Shown: positions 41,875 through 51,729, counted from the stretch's first letter. The stretch: 64,000 nt of DNA from Burkholderia ubonensis (GCF_902833085.1 NZ_CADFEB010000004.1:620001-684000), one strand, 5' to 3'. Notes: generated from the sequence alone by a model not told the origin. Program-made: numbers and translations.

Positions 41875-43413
41875 TCAGGCCATCCGGTTCTTCGAGAGCG
41901 GCGGGTTCGCCGCGAAATAGCGCTTGATGCCGCGGAAGATCGCGTCGGCCATCTCGTCGCGATAGCTGTCGTCGTTGAGCCTGCGCTCCTCGTCCGGGTT
42001 GCTGATGAACGCGGTCTCGACGAGGATCGACGGGATGTCGGGCGCCTTCAGCACCGCGAACCCGGCCTGCTCGACCGAGCCCTTGTGCAGCTTGTTGATG
42101 CCGCCGACTTCCTTCAGCACGTAGTTGGCGTAGCGCAGCGAATCGCGGATCTGCGCGGTCGTCGACATGTCGAACAGCGCACGGCTCACCGCGGCGTCCT
42201 GGGTCTTGATGTTGATCCCGCCGATCAGGTCCGACGCGTTTTCCTTGTTCGCGAGCCAGCGGGCCGCCGCGCTCGACGCGCCGTGGTCCGACAGCGCGAA
42301 CACCGACGAGCCGCGCGCGGACGGCGTCGTGAACGCATCCGCGTGAATCGACACGAACAGGTCCGCGCCGACGCGGCGTGCCTTCTGCACCCGCACGTTG
42401 AGCGGCACGAAGAAGTCGGCGTCGCGGGTCATCATCGCGCGCATGTTCGGCGCCGCGTCGATCTTCGCGCGCAGCTTCTTCGCGATGTCGAGCGCGATGT
42501 GCTTCTCGTAGGTGCCGCCGCCGCCGATCGCGCCCGGGTCCTCGCCGCCGTGGCCCGGATCGATCGCGACCGTCAGGAGGCGCACGGTGCCGCCCTTGCC
42601 GGATTTCGGCGCGATGAACTTGTAGGTGTCGTCGCCTTCGTCCTCGTCGTCCTTGCGCGCGATGACGGGCGGCGGCTTGACCGCGGGCTTCGCGCCCGCG
42701 GCAGGCGCGCCGCCCGTCGCGGCCGGCGGCGTGCGCGGCGCGGGCGTGCCCGGCGTGTTCTGCGCGAAGCGCTGGAAGAACGCATCGCTGTTGTCGTGGC
42801 CGGCGGCGGGCGGCTGCGTCGGGCCGCTCAGCGCGGTCGGCGGCTGCACCTGCTGCGCGCGCGTGGCTTCGTTCAACTGCTGTTCCTTGCGCTCCGTCTG
42901 CGCGATCAGGTCGGTCAGCGGATCGGGCGCGACGGCCGGATACAGGTCGAACACCAGGCGGTACTTGTAGGTGCCGACGGGCGGCAGCGTGAACACCTGC
43001 GGCTTCACCGAGCCCTTCAGGTCGAACACCATCCGCACGACGTGCGGCTGATACTGGCCGACGCGCACCGAGTGGATCTGCGGATCGTTCGGCGCGATCT
43101 TCGACACGAGGTCGCGCAGCGCCTGGTCGAGATCGAGCCCGTTCAGGTCGACGACGAGGCGGTCGGGGCCCTGCAGCAGCTGCTGGGTATTCTGCAGCGG
43201 CTGGTCGGATTCGATCGTCACGCGCGTGTAATCGCGCGCGGGCCACACCCGCACGCCGAGCACCGACGTCGCGTGCGCGAGCCGCGGCACCGCGAGGCCG
43301 AGCACCAGCGTCGACGCGCCCGCACACAGGATCTGGCGGCGCCGCCAGTTATGCGTCGCGGTGGCCGCCGATTCGATCGAGCGGAACGGTTTGATCAACA
43401 TCTTTCGAGACAT
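41875..43413 (-). CDS. amiC: N-acetylmuramoyl-L-alanine amidase, AmiC type
   Basis: A 512-residue periplasmic cell-wall hydrolase that splits septal peptidoglycan during cell separation. The N-terminus has a Tat-type signal (WRRRQIL at residues 23-29, then a hydrophobic stretch to about 48, AHA). An AMIN targeting domain follows (about 50-165), then a Pro/Ala-rich linker, then the zinc amidase domain from about residue 280 (AIDPGHGGEDPGAIG with zinc His, Glu in YEKHIALDIA, and ILVETAFISNPDEE). CAGGAAACGC precedes ATG 43413, which overlaps the tsaE end by 19 nt. An alternative ATG lies four codons later. Confidence 0.94.
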   Translation of the reverse strand: MSRKMLIKPFRSIESAATATHNWRRRQILCAGASTLVLGLAVPRLAHATSVLGVRVWPARDYTRVTIESDQPLQNTQQLLQGPDRLVVDLNGLDLDQALRDLVSKIAPNDPQIHSVRVGQYQPHVVRMVFDLKGSVKPQVFTLPPVGTYKYRLVFDLYPAVAPDPLTDLIAQTERKEQQLNEATRAQQVQPPTALSGPTQPPAAGHDNSDAFFQRFAQNTPGTPAPRTPPAATGGAPAAGAKPAVKPPPVIARKDDEDEGDDTYKFIAPKSGKGGTVRLLTVAIDPGHGGEDPGAIGGGGTYEKHIALDIAKKLRAKIDAAPNMRAMMTRDADFFVPLNVRVQKARRVGADLFVSIHADAFTTPSARGSSVFALSDHGASSAAARWLANKENASDLIGGINIKTQDAAVSRALFDMSTTAQIRDSLRYANYVLKEVGGINKLHKGSVEQAGFAVLKAPDIPSILVETAFISNPDEERRLNDDSYRDEMADAIFRGIKRYFAANPPLSKNRMA

Positions 43414-43949
43414 GCGTTTCCTGAAGCGCTGTACGCCCGGACGGTGAGGGCGCGGCCGTCGCCGTCCACGTCGAGCGAGAAGACCAGATCGGGCACGCCG
43501 AGCAGCGTGCCCGCCTGTTGCGGCCATTCGACGAGGCAAATCGCGCTGGAATTGAAATACTCGCGAAAGCCGGCGTCGGACCATTCGGCCGGGTCGTTGA
43601 AACGGTACAGATCGAAGTGATAGACCTCGAGTTCCCCATCGTCGCGTTCGAGCGCGTACGGCTCGACGAGCGTGTAGGTCGGGCTGCGCACGCGGCCGCG
43701 ATGGCCGAGGCCGCGCAGGATCGCGCGCACGAGGGACGTCTTGCCTGCGCCGAGATCGCCGACCAGCTGGATCTGCAGGCCGTCGAACGCATGCGTGCGG
43801 GCCAGTTCGGCGCGCGTCGCGTCGAGCACCTGCGCGAAGCGTGCGCCGAAGGCCTCGGTCGCCGCTTCGTCGGCGAGCGCGAACACGCGCTCCGCGAGCG
43901 GGGCGGGCAGCGTCGAGACATGGGGCGGGTGGCTATGCGTGGCTGGCAT
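43395..43949 (-). CDS. tsaE: tRNA t6A synthesis ATPase
   Basis: A 184-residue ATPase that cooperates with TsaB, TsaC and TsaD in making N6-threonylcarbamoyladenosine on tRNA. The P-loop reads LVGDLGAGKTSLVRA, and the conserved SPTYTLVEPY and VYHFDLYRF blocks follow. It is somewhat longer than the Escherichia coli protein owing to an N-terminal extension of about 30 residues. ATG 43949 was chosen since the frame above it would overlap the divergent queG. It is translationally coupled to amiC, an arrangement widespread in proteobacteria. Confidence 0.94.
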   Translation of the reverse strand: MPATHSHPPHVSTLPAPLAERVFALADEAATEAFGARFAQVLDATRAELARTHAFDGLQIQLVGDLGAGKTSLVRAILRGLGHRGRVRSPTYTLVEPYALERDDGELEVYHFDLYRFNDPAEWSDAGFREYFNSSAICLVEWPQQAGTLLGVPDLVFSLDVDGDGRALTVRAYSASGNACLERC

Positions 43950-43966
43950 TCTCGTAAAATAGTGCG

Positions 43967-45202
43967 ATGAACCGATTACCGGAACTCGCCGCATCCGATC
44001 CGCGCCCGACTCAGGCCGAGCGCGCGGCGCCGTGCGTCCTCGACGATGCGGCGTTGACCGCGCTCGCCGCGCGCATCAGGGCGTGGGGGCGCGAATTGGG
44101 TTTCGGGGCGATCGGCATCAGCGATACCGATCTCTCGGATGCCGAAGCGGGGCTCGCCGCCTGGCTGGAAGCCGGTTGCCACGGCGAGATGGATTATATG
44201 GCGAAACATGGGATGAAACGCGCGCGGCCGGCCGAACTTGTGGCCGGTACGCGACGCGTGATCTCGGCCCGGCTCGCCTATCTGCCGGCGCAGACGCTCG
44301 CGGCCGACGCGCCGGGCGATGCGCCCGGCGCGCCCGCGCCGCGCGACTGGCGCGTGCGCGAGCTGGCCCGGCTCGACGATCCGCAGGCCGCCGTCGTGTC
44401 GATCTACGCGCGCGGCCGCGACTATCACAAGGTATTGCGCAACCGCCTGCAGACGCTCGCCGAGCGCATCGAGCGCGAGATCGGCGCGTTCGGCTACCGC
44501 GTGTTCACCGATTCCGCGCCGGTGCTCGAGGTCGAGCTCGCGCAGAAGGCGGGCGTCGGCTGGCGCGGCAAGCACACGCTGCTGCTGCAGCGCGACGCGG
44601 GCTCGCTGTTCTTCCTCGGCGAGATCTACGTCGACATTCCGCTGCCGACCGATGCGCAGACCGCGCCCGACGCGGCGCCCGAGACGCCGGGCGCGCATTG
44701 CGGCAGCTGCACGCGCTGCATCGACGCGTGTCCGACCGGTGCGATCGTCGCGCCGTACCGCGTCGATGCGCGGCGCTGCATCTCGTACCTGACGATCGAG
44801 CTGAAAGGCAGCATCCCCGAGCCGCTGCGGCCGCTGATCGGCAATCGCGTGTACGGCTGCGACGACTGCCAGCTCGTGTGCCCGTGGAACAAGTTCGCGC
44901 AGGCCGCGCCGGTCGCCGATTTCGACGTGCGTCACGGGCTCGACCGCGCGACGCTCGTCGAGCTGTTCGGCTGGAGTGCAGAAGAATTCGACGCGCGGAT
45001 GCAGGGCAGCGCGATCCGGCGCATCGGCCACGAATGCTGGCTGCGCAATCTCGCGGTCGGGCTCGGCAATGCGTTGCGCGCACCGCCGGAGCGGCTCGCG
45101 CCGGCCGCGCGCGCCGCGATCGTCGCCGCGCTGCGCGCGCGTGCCGACGATCCGTCGCCGCTCGTGCGCGAGCACGTCGAGTGGGCGCTGCGGGCGGCGT
45201 GA
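43967..45202 (+). CDS. queG: Epoxyqueuosine reductase
   Basis: A 411-residue cobalamin- and iron-sulfur-dependent enzyme for the last step of queuosine synthesis in tRNA. Two [4Fe-4S] motifs are intact: C245GSC248TRC251IDAC255P and CDDCQLVCPW, with a further Cys in RRCISYL. The N-terminal cobalamin-binding half includes FGAIGISDTDL and GCHGEMDYM. The gene is divergent from tsaE with only 17 nt between the starts, so their promoters must overlap each other's coding regions. A loop at about 105-125 rich in Ala/Pro/Asp looks like a local insertion. Confidence 0.94.
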   Translation: MNRLPELAASDPRPTQAERAAPCVLDDAALTALAARIRAWGRELGFGAIGISDTDLSDAEAGLAAWLEAGCHGEMDYMAKHGMKRARPAELVAGTRRVISARLAYLPAQTLAADAPGDAPGAPAPRDWRVRELARLDDPQAAVVSIYARGRDYHKVLRNRLQTLAERIEREIGAFGYRVFTDSAPVLEVELAQKAGVGWRGKHTLLLQRDAGSLFFLGEIYVDIPLPTDAQTAPDAAPETPGAHCGSCTRCIDACPTGAIVAPYRVDARRCISYLTIELKGSIPEPLRPLIGNRVYGCDDCQLVCPWNKFAQAAPVADFDVRHGLDRATLVELFGWSAEEFDARMQGSAIRRIGHECWLRNLAVGLGNALRAPPERLAPAARAAIVAALRARADDPSPLVREHVEWALRAA

Positions 45203-45348
45203 AGGCGGCGTACAGTGGCGGTTCGATATTTGTCAGGCGCCTGCCGCGCTTGCCGGCGAAGGGCACCGGCGGGAACGGCGGCCCGCCGCCTGCATTTCTT
45301 TCGGCTTGGCACGGGATGGGCGTGCGAAGCATGGGACCGGAGACAGTA

Positions 45349-45819
45349 ATGTTCAACGCAGTAATCGACGCGCCGTTCGGCAAGGTCGGCATCCGCACGG
45401 ATGCGGGCGTGGTGCGCGAGATCGTCTATCTGCCCGAATCGGTGAAATCCGTCGATCCGGATACGCCGCTCGCGAAGCGTGCGGTCGAGCAGATCGAACG
45501 CTATTTCGAGCGCGCGTCGGCGACCTTCGACCTGCCGCTCGCCGACGTCGGCACCGCGTTCCAGCACCGTGTGTGGGACGCGATCCGCGAGATTCCACCG
45601 GGCGTCGTGCTCACTTACGGACAGGTTGCGAAACGGATCGGCAGCGCGCCGCGCGCGGTCGGCCAGGCGTGCGGCGCGAACTATTTCCCGCTCGTGATCC
45701 CGTGCCATCGCGTCGTCGCGTCGGGCGGCATCGGCGGCTTCGCGAACCACGACGACGACGGCTACTACCTGCGGGTGAAGCGCTGGCTGCTCGCGCACGA
45801 GGGCGTGCCGTACCGATGA
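45349..45819 (+). CDS. ogt: Methylated-DNA--[protein]-cysteine S-methyltransferase
   Basis: A 156-residue suicide DNA-repair protein that removes alkyl groups from O6 of guanine. The acceptor Cys lies in VIPCHRVVASGG, and the DNA-binding helix VLTYGQVAKRIGSAPRAVGQ (exact to 20) is conserved. GGAG seven nt upstream supports ATG 45349; two in-frame ATGs lie up to 16 codons upstream but add unrelated residues. Its TGA overlaps the xerD ATG (ATGA), so the two are coupled. The 146-nt gap to queG holds no recognisable gene. Confidence 0.95.
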   Translation: MFNAVIDAPFGKVGIRTDAGVVREIVYLPESVKSVDPDTPLAKRAVEQIERYFERASATFDLPLADVGTAFQHRVWDAIREIPPGVVLTYGQVAKRIGSAPRAVGQACGANYFPLVIPCHRVVASGGIGGFANHDDDGYYLRVKRWLLAHEGVPYR

Positions 45820-46763
45820 GCGAACCGCTGCTTTCCCCGGAGGCCGCCGACGACGCGGCCGCGTCGCCCGCGCTGCTCGCGAGCCGCGCGTCGATCGACG
45901 TGTTCTGCGACGCGCTGTGGCTCGAGCACGGCCTCGCGCGCAATACGCTCGACGCATACCGTCGCGATCTGGCGCTGTTTGCGCAGTGGCTCGCGACGAC
46001 GCACGACGCGTCGCTCGACGTCGCCGACGAGATGATGGTGACGGGCTACATCGCCGCGCGCAGCGACGGCAAGGCGACGTCGTCGAACCGGCGCCTGTCG
46101 GTGTTCCGCCGCTATTACGGCTGGGCCGTGCGCGAGCATCGGGCGAGCGCGGACCCGACGCTGCGGATCACGTCCGCGAAGCAGGCCGCGCGGTTTCCGT
46201 CGACGCTGTCCGAAGCGCAGGTCGAGGCGCTGCTCGGCGCGCCCGATGTCGACACGCCGCTCGGTTTGCGCGACCGCACGATGCTCGAGCTGATGTATGC
46301 GAGCGGGTTGCGCGTAAGCGAACTGGTGACGCTGAAGACCGTCGAGGTCGGGCTGAACGAAGGTGTCGTGCGCGTGATGGGCAAGGGCTCGAAGGAGCGG
46401 CTCGTGCCGTTCGGCGAAGTCGCGCAAGACTGGATCGAGCGCTACCTGCGCCACGCGCGGCCGGCGCTGCTCGGCGCGCGCGCGGCCGACGCGCTGTTCG
46501 TGACCGCGCGCGGCGACGGCATGACGCGCCAGCAGTTCTGGAACATCATCAAGCGCCATGCGCGGCAGGCGGACGTGCGCGCGCACCTGTCGCCGCACAC
46601 GCTGCGGCACGCGTTCGCGACGCACCTGCTGAATCACGGCGCGGACCTGCGCGTCGTGCAGATGCTGCTCGGCCACAGCGACATCTCGACGACGCAGATC
46701 TACACGCACGTCGCGCGCGAGCGCCTGAGGACGCTGCACGCGCAGCACCACCCGCGCGGATAG
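45816..46763 (+). CDS. xerD: Site-specific tyrosine recombinase
   Basis: A 315-residue recombinase that with XerC resolves chromosome dimers at dif under FtsK control. The N-terminal SAM-like core-binding domain (FCDALWLEHGLARNTLDAYR) and the catalytic residues are visible: Arg in YASGLRVSELVTL, the Lys hairpin in GKGSKERLVP, His-x-x-Arg in SPHTLRHAFATH, His in LLGHSDISTTQ and Tyr in IYTHV. It has an N-terminal extension of about 15 residues over the usual length. This is a chromosomal housekeeping gene, not a sign of a mobile element, since there is no flanking cargo or attachment site. Confidence 0.95.
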   Translation: MSEPLLSPEAADDAAASPALLASRASIDVFCDALWLEHGLARNTLDAYRRDLALFAQWLATTHDASLDVADEMMVTGYIAARSDGKATSSNRRLSVFRRYYGWAVREHRASADPTLRITSAKQAARFPSTLSEAQVEALLGAPDVDTPLGLRDRTMLELMYASGLRVSELVTLKTVEVGLNEGVVRVMGKGSKERLVPFGEVAQDWIERYLRHARPALLGARAADALFVTARGDGMTRQQFWNIIKRHARQADVRAHLSPHTLRHAFATHLLNHGADLRVVQMLLGHSDISTTQIYTHVARERLRTLHAQHHPRG

Positions 46764-46788
46764 CGCGGCGCGGTGCGTGCCGCCTGCA

Positions 46789-48351
46789 TCAGATCAGGTC
46801 GCGCAGCTTGTGCTTCAGCACCTTGCCGGTCGACGCGGCCGGCAGCGCGTCGAGCACGCGGATGTGCGCGGGCCGCTTGTACGGCGCAAGCCGCGCCGCG
46901 CACCAGTCGTGCAGCGCGGCCTCGGTCGCCGCGGCGCCCGGTGCGAGCTCGACGAACGCGAGCACTTCCTCGTTGCCCTCGACCGGGCGGCCGACCACGG
47001 CCGCCTGCACGACGTCCGGGTGCGCGTTCAGCACCTGCTCGACCTCGACCGGATACACGTTGAAGCCCGAGCGGATGATCAGCTCCTTGCTGCGCCCGGC
47101 GATCGTCACCGCGCCGTCGGCGTCCTGCCGCGCGAGATCGCCGGTCTTCAGCCAGCCGTCCGGCGTGACCGCCGCGCGCGTCGCGTCCGGATTGCGGTAA
47201 TAGCCGAGCATCACGTTCGGCCCGCGCACGTGGATCTCGCCGACCTCGCCCTGCGGCACGTCGCGGCCGTCCGGCGCGACGATGCGCATCTCGACGCCCG
47301 GAATCGGCACGCCGACCGAGCCGTCGGCGCGCGGCGCGTCGAGCGGCGTCTGCGCGATCGTGGGGCTGCTCTCGGTCATCCCGTAGCCGTTGTGCAGCGG
47401 CACGCCGTACACGCGCTCGACGCGCGCCTTCAGGCCGGTGTCGAGCGGCGAGCCGCCCGAATACGCGAAACGCAGGCGCGGCGCGCGCCATGCATGGCCG
47501 TGCGTGTGCAGGTGCTCGAGCAGCTTCGCATGCATCGCGGGCACGCCCTGGAAGATCGTGACCCCTTCGTCGGCCAGCGCGACGCGCACGGCCTCGGGCG
47601 AAAAGCGCGGCGCGAGCCGCAGCGTCGCGCCGGCGTACAGGCTGCCGAGGCACACCGACGCGAGGCCGTACACGTGCGACACGGGCAGCACCGTATAGAC
47701 GACGTCCTCGGGCGACACGCGCCGCAGCGCGCTCGACGTCGCCGCGACGTACAGCAGGTTGCGGTGCGACAGCATCACGCCTTTCGGCGTGCCGGTGGTG
47801 CCGGTCGTGTAGATCAGCGCCGCGCATTGCGCCGCGCCGTCCGCAGCCACCGGCTCGCCGGGCGCGTCCGCGTCGACGCGGGTCGACCATGCGCCGATGT
47901 CGATCGCGAGCGCGGGGGCGGGTGTTGCGTGGTGCCGCGCGGCATGCGCGCGCGCGTCCGGCGACGCGGCTTCGGCGAACGCGATCAGCTTCGGGCGCGC
48001 GTGCGCGGCGATCGCGTCGAGCTCGACGGCCGACAGCCGTGCGTTCGACATGAGCGCCCACGCGTCGAGGCGGGCCGCCGCGAACAGCAGCACGACCTGC
48101 GCGACGCAGTTCTCCGCGACGATCATCACGCGGTCGCCGCCGCGCACGCCGCAGGCGGCGAGCTGCGCGGCCGCCGCATCGATCGCCTCCGACAGCTCGC
48201 GGTACGACAGGCGGCGCGCGTCCTCGATCAGCGCCGGGCGATCGGGCGCACGGGCGGCCCAGCGCGCGGGGACGTCGGCGATGCGGCCGGGCAGGGCAGC
48301 CAGCAGCGCGTCGACGTCGAGCGGCGCGGACGGGGGGATGGGCGAGATCAT
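46789..48351 (-). CDS. AMP-dependent acyl-CoA synthetase/ligase
   Basis: A 520-residue ANL-superfamily enzyme that activates a carboxylic acid as acyl-AMP and transfers it to CoA. The P-loop IYTTGTTGTPKGVMLSH, motif YGMTESSPTIAQ, hinge region GWLKTGDLARQDADG and the catalytic Lys in STGKVLKHKL are intact. The frame upstream extends past 49,000 but is unsupported; AGGAG 5 nt before ATG 48351 fixes the start. The substrate, perhaps a medium-chain or aromatic acid, cannot be read. It is convergent with xerD. Confidence 0.9.
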   Translation of the reverse strand: MISPIPPSAPLDVDALLAALPGRIADVPARWAARAPDRPALIEDARRLSYRELSEAIDAAAAQLAACGVRGGDRVMIVAENCVAQVVLLFAAARLDAWALMSNARLSAVELDAIAAHARPKLIAFAEAASPDARAHAARHHATPAPALAIDIGAWSTRVDADAPGEPVAADGAAQCAALIYTTGTTGTPKGVMLSHRNLLYVAATSSALRRVSPEDVVYTVLPVSHVYGLASVCLGSLYAGATLRLAPRFSPEAVRVALADEGVTIFQGVPAMHAKLLEHLHTHGHAWRAPRLRFAYSGGSPLDTGLKARVERVYGVPLHNGYGMTESSPTIAQTPLDAPRADGSVGVPIPGVEMRIVAPDGRDVPQGEVGEIHVRGPNVMLGYYRNPDATRAAVTPDGWLKTGDLARQDADGAVTIAGRSKELIIRSGFNVYPVEVEQVLNAHPDVVQAAVVGRPVEGNEEVLAFVELAPGAAATEAALHDWCAARLAPYKRPAHIRVLDALPAASTGKVLKHKLRDLI

Positions 48352-48603
48352 GGCGTCTCCTGAAGAGGGGGCGGGCGTGGCAGGCGAGGGTTGCGAACGA
48401 TCGTGCCATGTCGGCCGGCGCGCGACAATCGGCCATTCGGTCAATAGCGCTTCGCGATGCGCGCAATGATGATGGACGGTGTCGCGTCGAGTTCGCCGCT
48501 GCCGCCCGGGTGACGGAAAAGCGGGCCGCGAGTATACCGCCGACGGTGCCGCCGACGAGAAGCGCGGCGCGCCCCGGCCGCCGTTCCCCTTTAAAATGCC
48601 GCC

Positions 48604-49095
48604 ATGAGCAAATCCAGACACGTGTCCGAAACGCCCGCGACCCAGCTGCTGCGCCGCCACGGCGTCGCGTTCGGCGAGCATCCCTACGATTACGTCGAGC
48701 ACGGCGGCACCGGCGAATCCGCGCGCCAGCTCGGCGTCGACGAGCACGTCGTGGTGAAGACGCTCGTGATGGAAGACGAGCACGCGAAGCCGCTGATCGT
48801 GCTGATGCACGGCGACCGCACGGTGTCGACCAAGAACCTGGCGCGGCAGATCGGCGCGAAGCGCGTCGAGCCGTGCAAGCCCGACGTCGCGAACCGCCAT
48901 TCGGGCTACCTGGTCGGCGGCACGTCGCCGTTCGGCACCCGCAAGGCGATGCCGGTCTACGTGGAGTCGACGATCCTCGAATTGCCGGCGATCTACCTGA
49001 ACGGCGGCCGCCGCGGCTATCTGGTCAGCGTCGCGCCGTCCGTGCTGACGACGCTGCTCGACGCGAAGCCCGTGCAGTGCGCGAGCGTCGAATGA
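48604..49095 (+). CDS. ybaK: YbaK/EbsC-type aminoacyl-tRNA deacylase
   Basis: A 163-residue trans-editing enzyme that hydrolyses Cys-tRNA(Pro), preventing cysteine misincorporation. The fold's marks are VVKTLVMEDE (with the conserved Lys), DRTVSTKNLARQIGAK and YLVGGTSPFGTRKAMPVYVE, the last split as GGTSPFGTRKAMPVY. Length is normal. The 252-nt gap 48352-48603 upstream, between it and the divergent ligase gene, contains promoter sequence only as far as I can see. Confidence 0.95.
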   Translation: MSKSRHVSETPATQLLRRHGVAFGEHPYDYVEHGGTGESARQLGVDEHVVVKTLVMEDEHAKPLIVLMHGDRTVSTKNLARQIGAKRVEPCKPDVANRHSGYLVGGTSPFGTRKAMPVYVESTILELPAIYLNGGRRGYLVSVAPSVLTTLLDAKPVQCASVE

Positions 49096-49202
49096 GGGTT
49101 TCACCCTCCCGGCAGTTTGCACCGCTTCGGTAGAATGAGCGCCGCTGCGGCCCGCCGTCCCGGCCGTCCGTCCATCGATACGTTGAAAAAAGAGTCATCC
49201 GC

Positions 49203-49841
49203 ATGCAGATCCTGCTCGCCGCCGTCGTTGCCTACCTGATCGGCTCGGTGTCGTTCGCCGTCGTCGTCAGCGCCGCGATGGGCCTGGCCGATCCCCGTTC
49301 GTACGGTTCGAAGAACCCCGGCGCCACCAACGTGCTGCGCAGCGGCAACAAGAAGGCCGCGATCCTGACGCTCGTCGGCGACGCGTTCAAGGGCTGGGTC
49401 GCCGTCTGGCTCGCGCGGCGCTTCGGCCTGCCCGACGTCGCGATCGCGTGGGTGGCGATCGCCGTGTTCATCGGCCACCTGTACCCGGTTTTCTTCCGCT
49501 TCCAGGGCGGCAAGGGCGTCGCGACCGCGGCCGGCGTGCTGCTCGCCGTGCACCCGGTGCTCGGGCTCGCGACCGCGCTGACCTGGCTCATCATCGCGTT
49601 CTTCTTCCGCTACTCGTCGCTCGCGGCGCTCGTCGCGGCGGTGTTCGCGCCGGTGTTCGACGTGTTCCTGTTCGGCACGCGCCACAACCCGGTCGCGTGG
49701 GCCGTGCTCGCGATGAGCGTGCTGCTCGTGTGGCGTCACCGCAGCAACATCTCGAAGCTGCTGGCGGGGCAGGAAAGCCGGATCGGCGACAAGAAGAAGG
49801 CGGCCGGGAACGGCAACGCGCAGGACGGCGGGAAGGCCTGA
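49203..49841 (+). CDS. plsY: Acyl-phosphate:glycerol-3-phosphate acyltransferase
   Basis: A 212-residue integral membrane enzyme that begins phospholipid synthesis by acylating glycerol 3-phosphate from acyl phosphate. Family motifs are [29 protein letters not shown] and [15 protein letters not shown], with five hydrophobic helices. The C-terminal 25 residues are hydrophilic (Lys, Gly, Asn rich). It lies 107 nt after ybaK on the same strand. A GC hairpin at 49861-49886 follows. Confidence 0.96.
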   Translation: MQILLAAVVAYLIGSVSFAVVVSAAMGLADPRSYGSKNPGATNVLRSGNKKAAILTLVGDAFKGWVAVWLARRFGLPDVAIAWVAIAVFIGHLYPVFFRFQGGKGVATAAGVLLAVHPVLGLATALTWLIIAFFFRYSSLAALVAAVFAPVFDVFLFGTRHNPVAWAVLAMSVLLVWRHRSNISKLLAGQESRIGDKKKAAGNGNAQDGGKA

Positions 49842-49860
49842 GAAGGCCGGCCGGAGGAAC

Positions 49861-49886
49861 GCGCCGGGCGCATTGCGCGGCCCGGC
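49861..49886. terminator. Hairpin between convergent plsY and yajQ
   Basis: CGCCGGG (49861-49867) pairs with CCCGGCG (49880-49886), with extra CGC/GCG pairing inside. It lies 20 nt past the plsY stop and 26 nt from the yajQ stop. No T-run follows, so it is a candidate only. Confidence 0.4.
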
Positions 49887-49911
49887 GGCATAGGCGGCAT
49901 GACGAGACCGG

Positions 49912-50397
49912 TCAGTCGCGGAAGTTGTTGAAGTCGAGCGGGGTGTCGGTCACGTCCTTGCGCAGCATCGCGATCACGCTCTGCAGGTCGTCGCGCTTCG
50001 TGCCCGACACGCGCACCGCGTCGCCCTGGATGCTCGCCTGCACCTTGATCTTGCTGTCCTTGACGAGCCGCACGATCTTCTTCGCGAGATCGCCCGTCAC
50101 GCCTTTCTTGACCGTCACGACCTGCTTGACCTTGTCGCCGCCGATCTTCTCGACCTTGCCGTAGTCGAGGAAGCGCACGTCGACGTTGCGCTTGGCCAGC
50201 TTGCCGATCAGCACGTCCTTGACCTGGCCGAGCTTGAAATCGTCGTCGGCGAACAGCGTCAGCTCGCGTTCCTTCTGCTCGACGCGTGCGTCGGAGCCCT
50301 TGAAATCGAAGCGCGTCGAAATTTCCTTGTTCGACTGCTCGATGGCGTTCTTCACTTCGATCATGTTCGCTTCGCTGACGACGTCGAACGATGGCAT
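49912..50397 (-). CDS. yajQ: YajQ family nucleotide (c-di-GMP)-binding protein
   Basis: A 161-residue cytoplasmic protein with two ferredoxin-like domains. Relatives in Xanthomonas and other bacteria bind cyclic di-GMP and influence virulence and gene expression. The start [20 protein letters not shown] and [18 protein letters not shown] (in part) and the terminal [13 protein letters not shown] are nearly invariant in the family. Divergent from murB with about 150 nt between. Confidence 0.96.
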   Translation of the reverse strand: MPSFDVVSEANMIEVKNAIEQSNKEISTRFDFKGSDARVEQKERELTLFADDDFKLGQVKDVLIGKLAKRNVDVRFLDYGKVEKIGGDKVKQVVTVKKGVTGDLAKKIVRLVKDSKIKVQASIQGDAVRVSGTKRDDLQSVIAMLRKDVTDTPLDFNNFRD

Positions 50398-50549
50398 GGC
50401 ATTCTCCCTGTAAAACGCGTGGGCCCGGCTTGCGCGCGGGCACTCGCTATAATTGCGGACTGTTTGCCATTCTACCGATGCCCCTTCGTTTGCCCAAGGC
50501 CGGCCGCCTGCCGTCCGGGCAAGTCCGGGCCGTCCGACCGCGATTGCCG

Positions 50550-51593
50550 ATGCTTCCAGCCGATTCCACCCTGTCGCTGCTTCCCGACCATCCGCTCGCC
50601 GCGCACAACACGTTCGGGTTCGACGTGACCGCGCGGCTGGCCGCGCGCGTGACGCACGCCGCCCAGTTCGCGGCGCTGCATCGCGACGCGCGCGTCGCGA
50701 ACCTGCCGCGGCTGGTGCTCGGCGGCGGCAGCAATGTCGTGTTCACGCGCGATTTCGACGGCCTCGTGCTGCTGAACGAGATCGCCGGCCGCCGCGTCGT
50801 GCGCGAGGACGACGACGCGTGGGTCGTCGAGGCGGGCGGCGGCGAGAACTGGCACGCATTCGTCGCGTGGACGCTCGAGCAGGGCATGGCCGGCCTCGAA
50901 AACCTCGCGCTGATTCCCGGCACGGTGGGCGCCGCGCCGATCCAGAACATCGGCGCATACGGGCTCGAGATGAAGACGTATTTCGATTCGCTCGTCGCGG
51001 TCGAGCTCGCGACCGGCCGCAGCGAGCGCTTCGACGCCGCGCGCTGTGCGTTCGGCTATCGCGACAGCTTCTTCAAGCGGGAAGGCCGCGCGCGCTTCGC
51101 GATCGTGTCGGTGACGTTCCGGCTGCCGAAGCGCTGGACGCCGCGGCTCGGCTACGCGGACGTGTCGCGCGAACTCGATGCGCGCGGCGTTGCGCCGGAC
51201 GCGGCGACGGCGCGCGACGTGTTCGACGCGGTGGTCGCGATCCGCCGCGCGAAACTGCCCGATCCGCTCGTACTCGGCAATGCGGGCAGCTTCTTCAAGA
51301 ATCCGGTGATCGGCGCGGCGCAGTTCGACGCGCTGCGCGCGCAGGCGCCCGATATCGTGTCGTACCCGCAGCCGGACGGGCAGGTGAAGCTCGCGGCCGG
51401 CTGGCTGATCGACCGCAGCGGCTGGAAGGGGCGCGCGCTCGGCGCCGCGGCCGTGCACGACCGGCAGGCGCTCGTGCTCGTCAACCGCGGCGGCGCGACG
51501 GGCGCCGAGGTGCTCGCGCTCGCGCGGGCGATCCAGGACGACGTGCGCGCGAAATTCGGCGTCGAGCTGGAGCCGGAGCCGGTGTGCCTGTAA
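50550..51593 (+). CDS. murB: UDP-N-acetylenolpyruvoylglucosamine reductase
   Basis: A 347-residue FAD enzyme that completes UDP-N-acetylmuramate for peptidoglycan. The FAD site [35 protein letters not shown] (in part 20) and the catalytic Ser in [10 protein letters not shown] are conserved; it is a type I MurB. I chose ATG 50550 because the conserved N-terminus ([13 protein letters not shown]) begins ten residues later. An ATG at 50478 would add 24 residues of basic sequence. No strong ribosome site settles this. Confidence 0.93.
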   Translation: MLPADSTLSLLPDHPLAAHNTFGFDVTARLAARVTHAAQFAALHRDARVANLPRLVLGGGSNVVFTRDFDGLVLLNEIAGRRVVREDDDAWVVEAGGGENWHAFVAWTLEQGMAGLENLALIPGTVGAAPIQNIGAYGLEMKTYFDSLVAVELATGRSERFDAARCAFGYRDSFFKREGRARFAIVSVTFRLPKRWTPRLGYADVSRELDARGVAPDAATARDVFDAVVAIRRAKLPDPLVLGNAGSFFKNPVIGAAQFDALRAQAPDIVSYPQPDGQVKLAAGWLIDRSGWKGRALGAAAVHDRQALVLVNRGGATGAEVLALARAIQDDVRAKFGVELEPEPVCL

Positions 51594-51697
51594 GCCGGGC
51601 AGCCACGCCCGCGTAGCGGCGGCGTGCGGATGTCGTACCGTTGCGCCGCCAGTCCATTCCCATCGAGGTCGTCGCGTTCACCCCGCGCGTCCTTTCC

Positions 51698-51729
51698 TTG
51701 ACTCTCATTTAACCTTGAGGTTAAATGAG
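51698..51729 (+). promoter_or_regulatory. Promoter with perfect 26-bp operator before the ArsR-type gene
   Basis: TTGACT (51698-51703), a 17-nt spacer and TTAAAT (51721-51726) form a good promoter. The arms CTCATTTAACCT (51704-51715) and AGGTTAAATGAG (51718-51729) are a perfect inverted repeat with a 2-nt centre, filling the spacer and -10. Transcription should start near 51733, the ATG itself, which predicts a leaderless mRNA. Repressor binding here would block RNA polymerase completely, as expected for autoregulation by the ArsR protein. Confidence 0.8.

Noticed and set aside
45816..46763. Tyrosine recombinase as a sign of an integrated element
   Set aside because: It is the housekeeping XerD coupled to ogt. 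I see no tRNA, direct repeats or phage/plasmid genes around it.
50478..50549. Longer murB start (ATG 50478)
   Set aside because: It adds 24 basic residues not expected in the family, without a ribosome site; kept only as an alternative.
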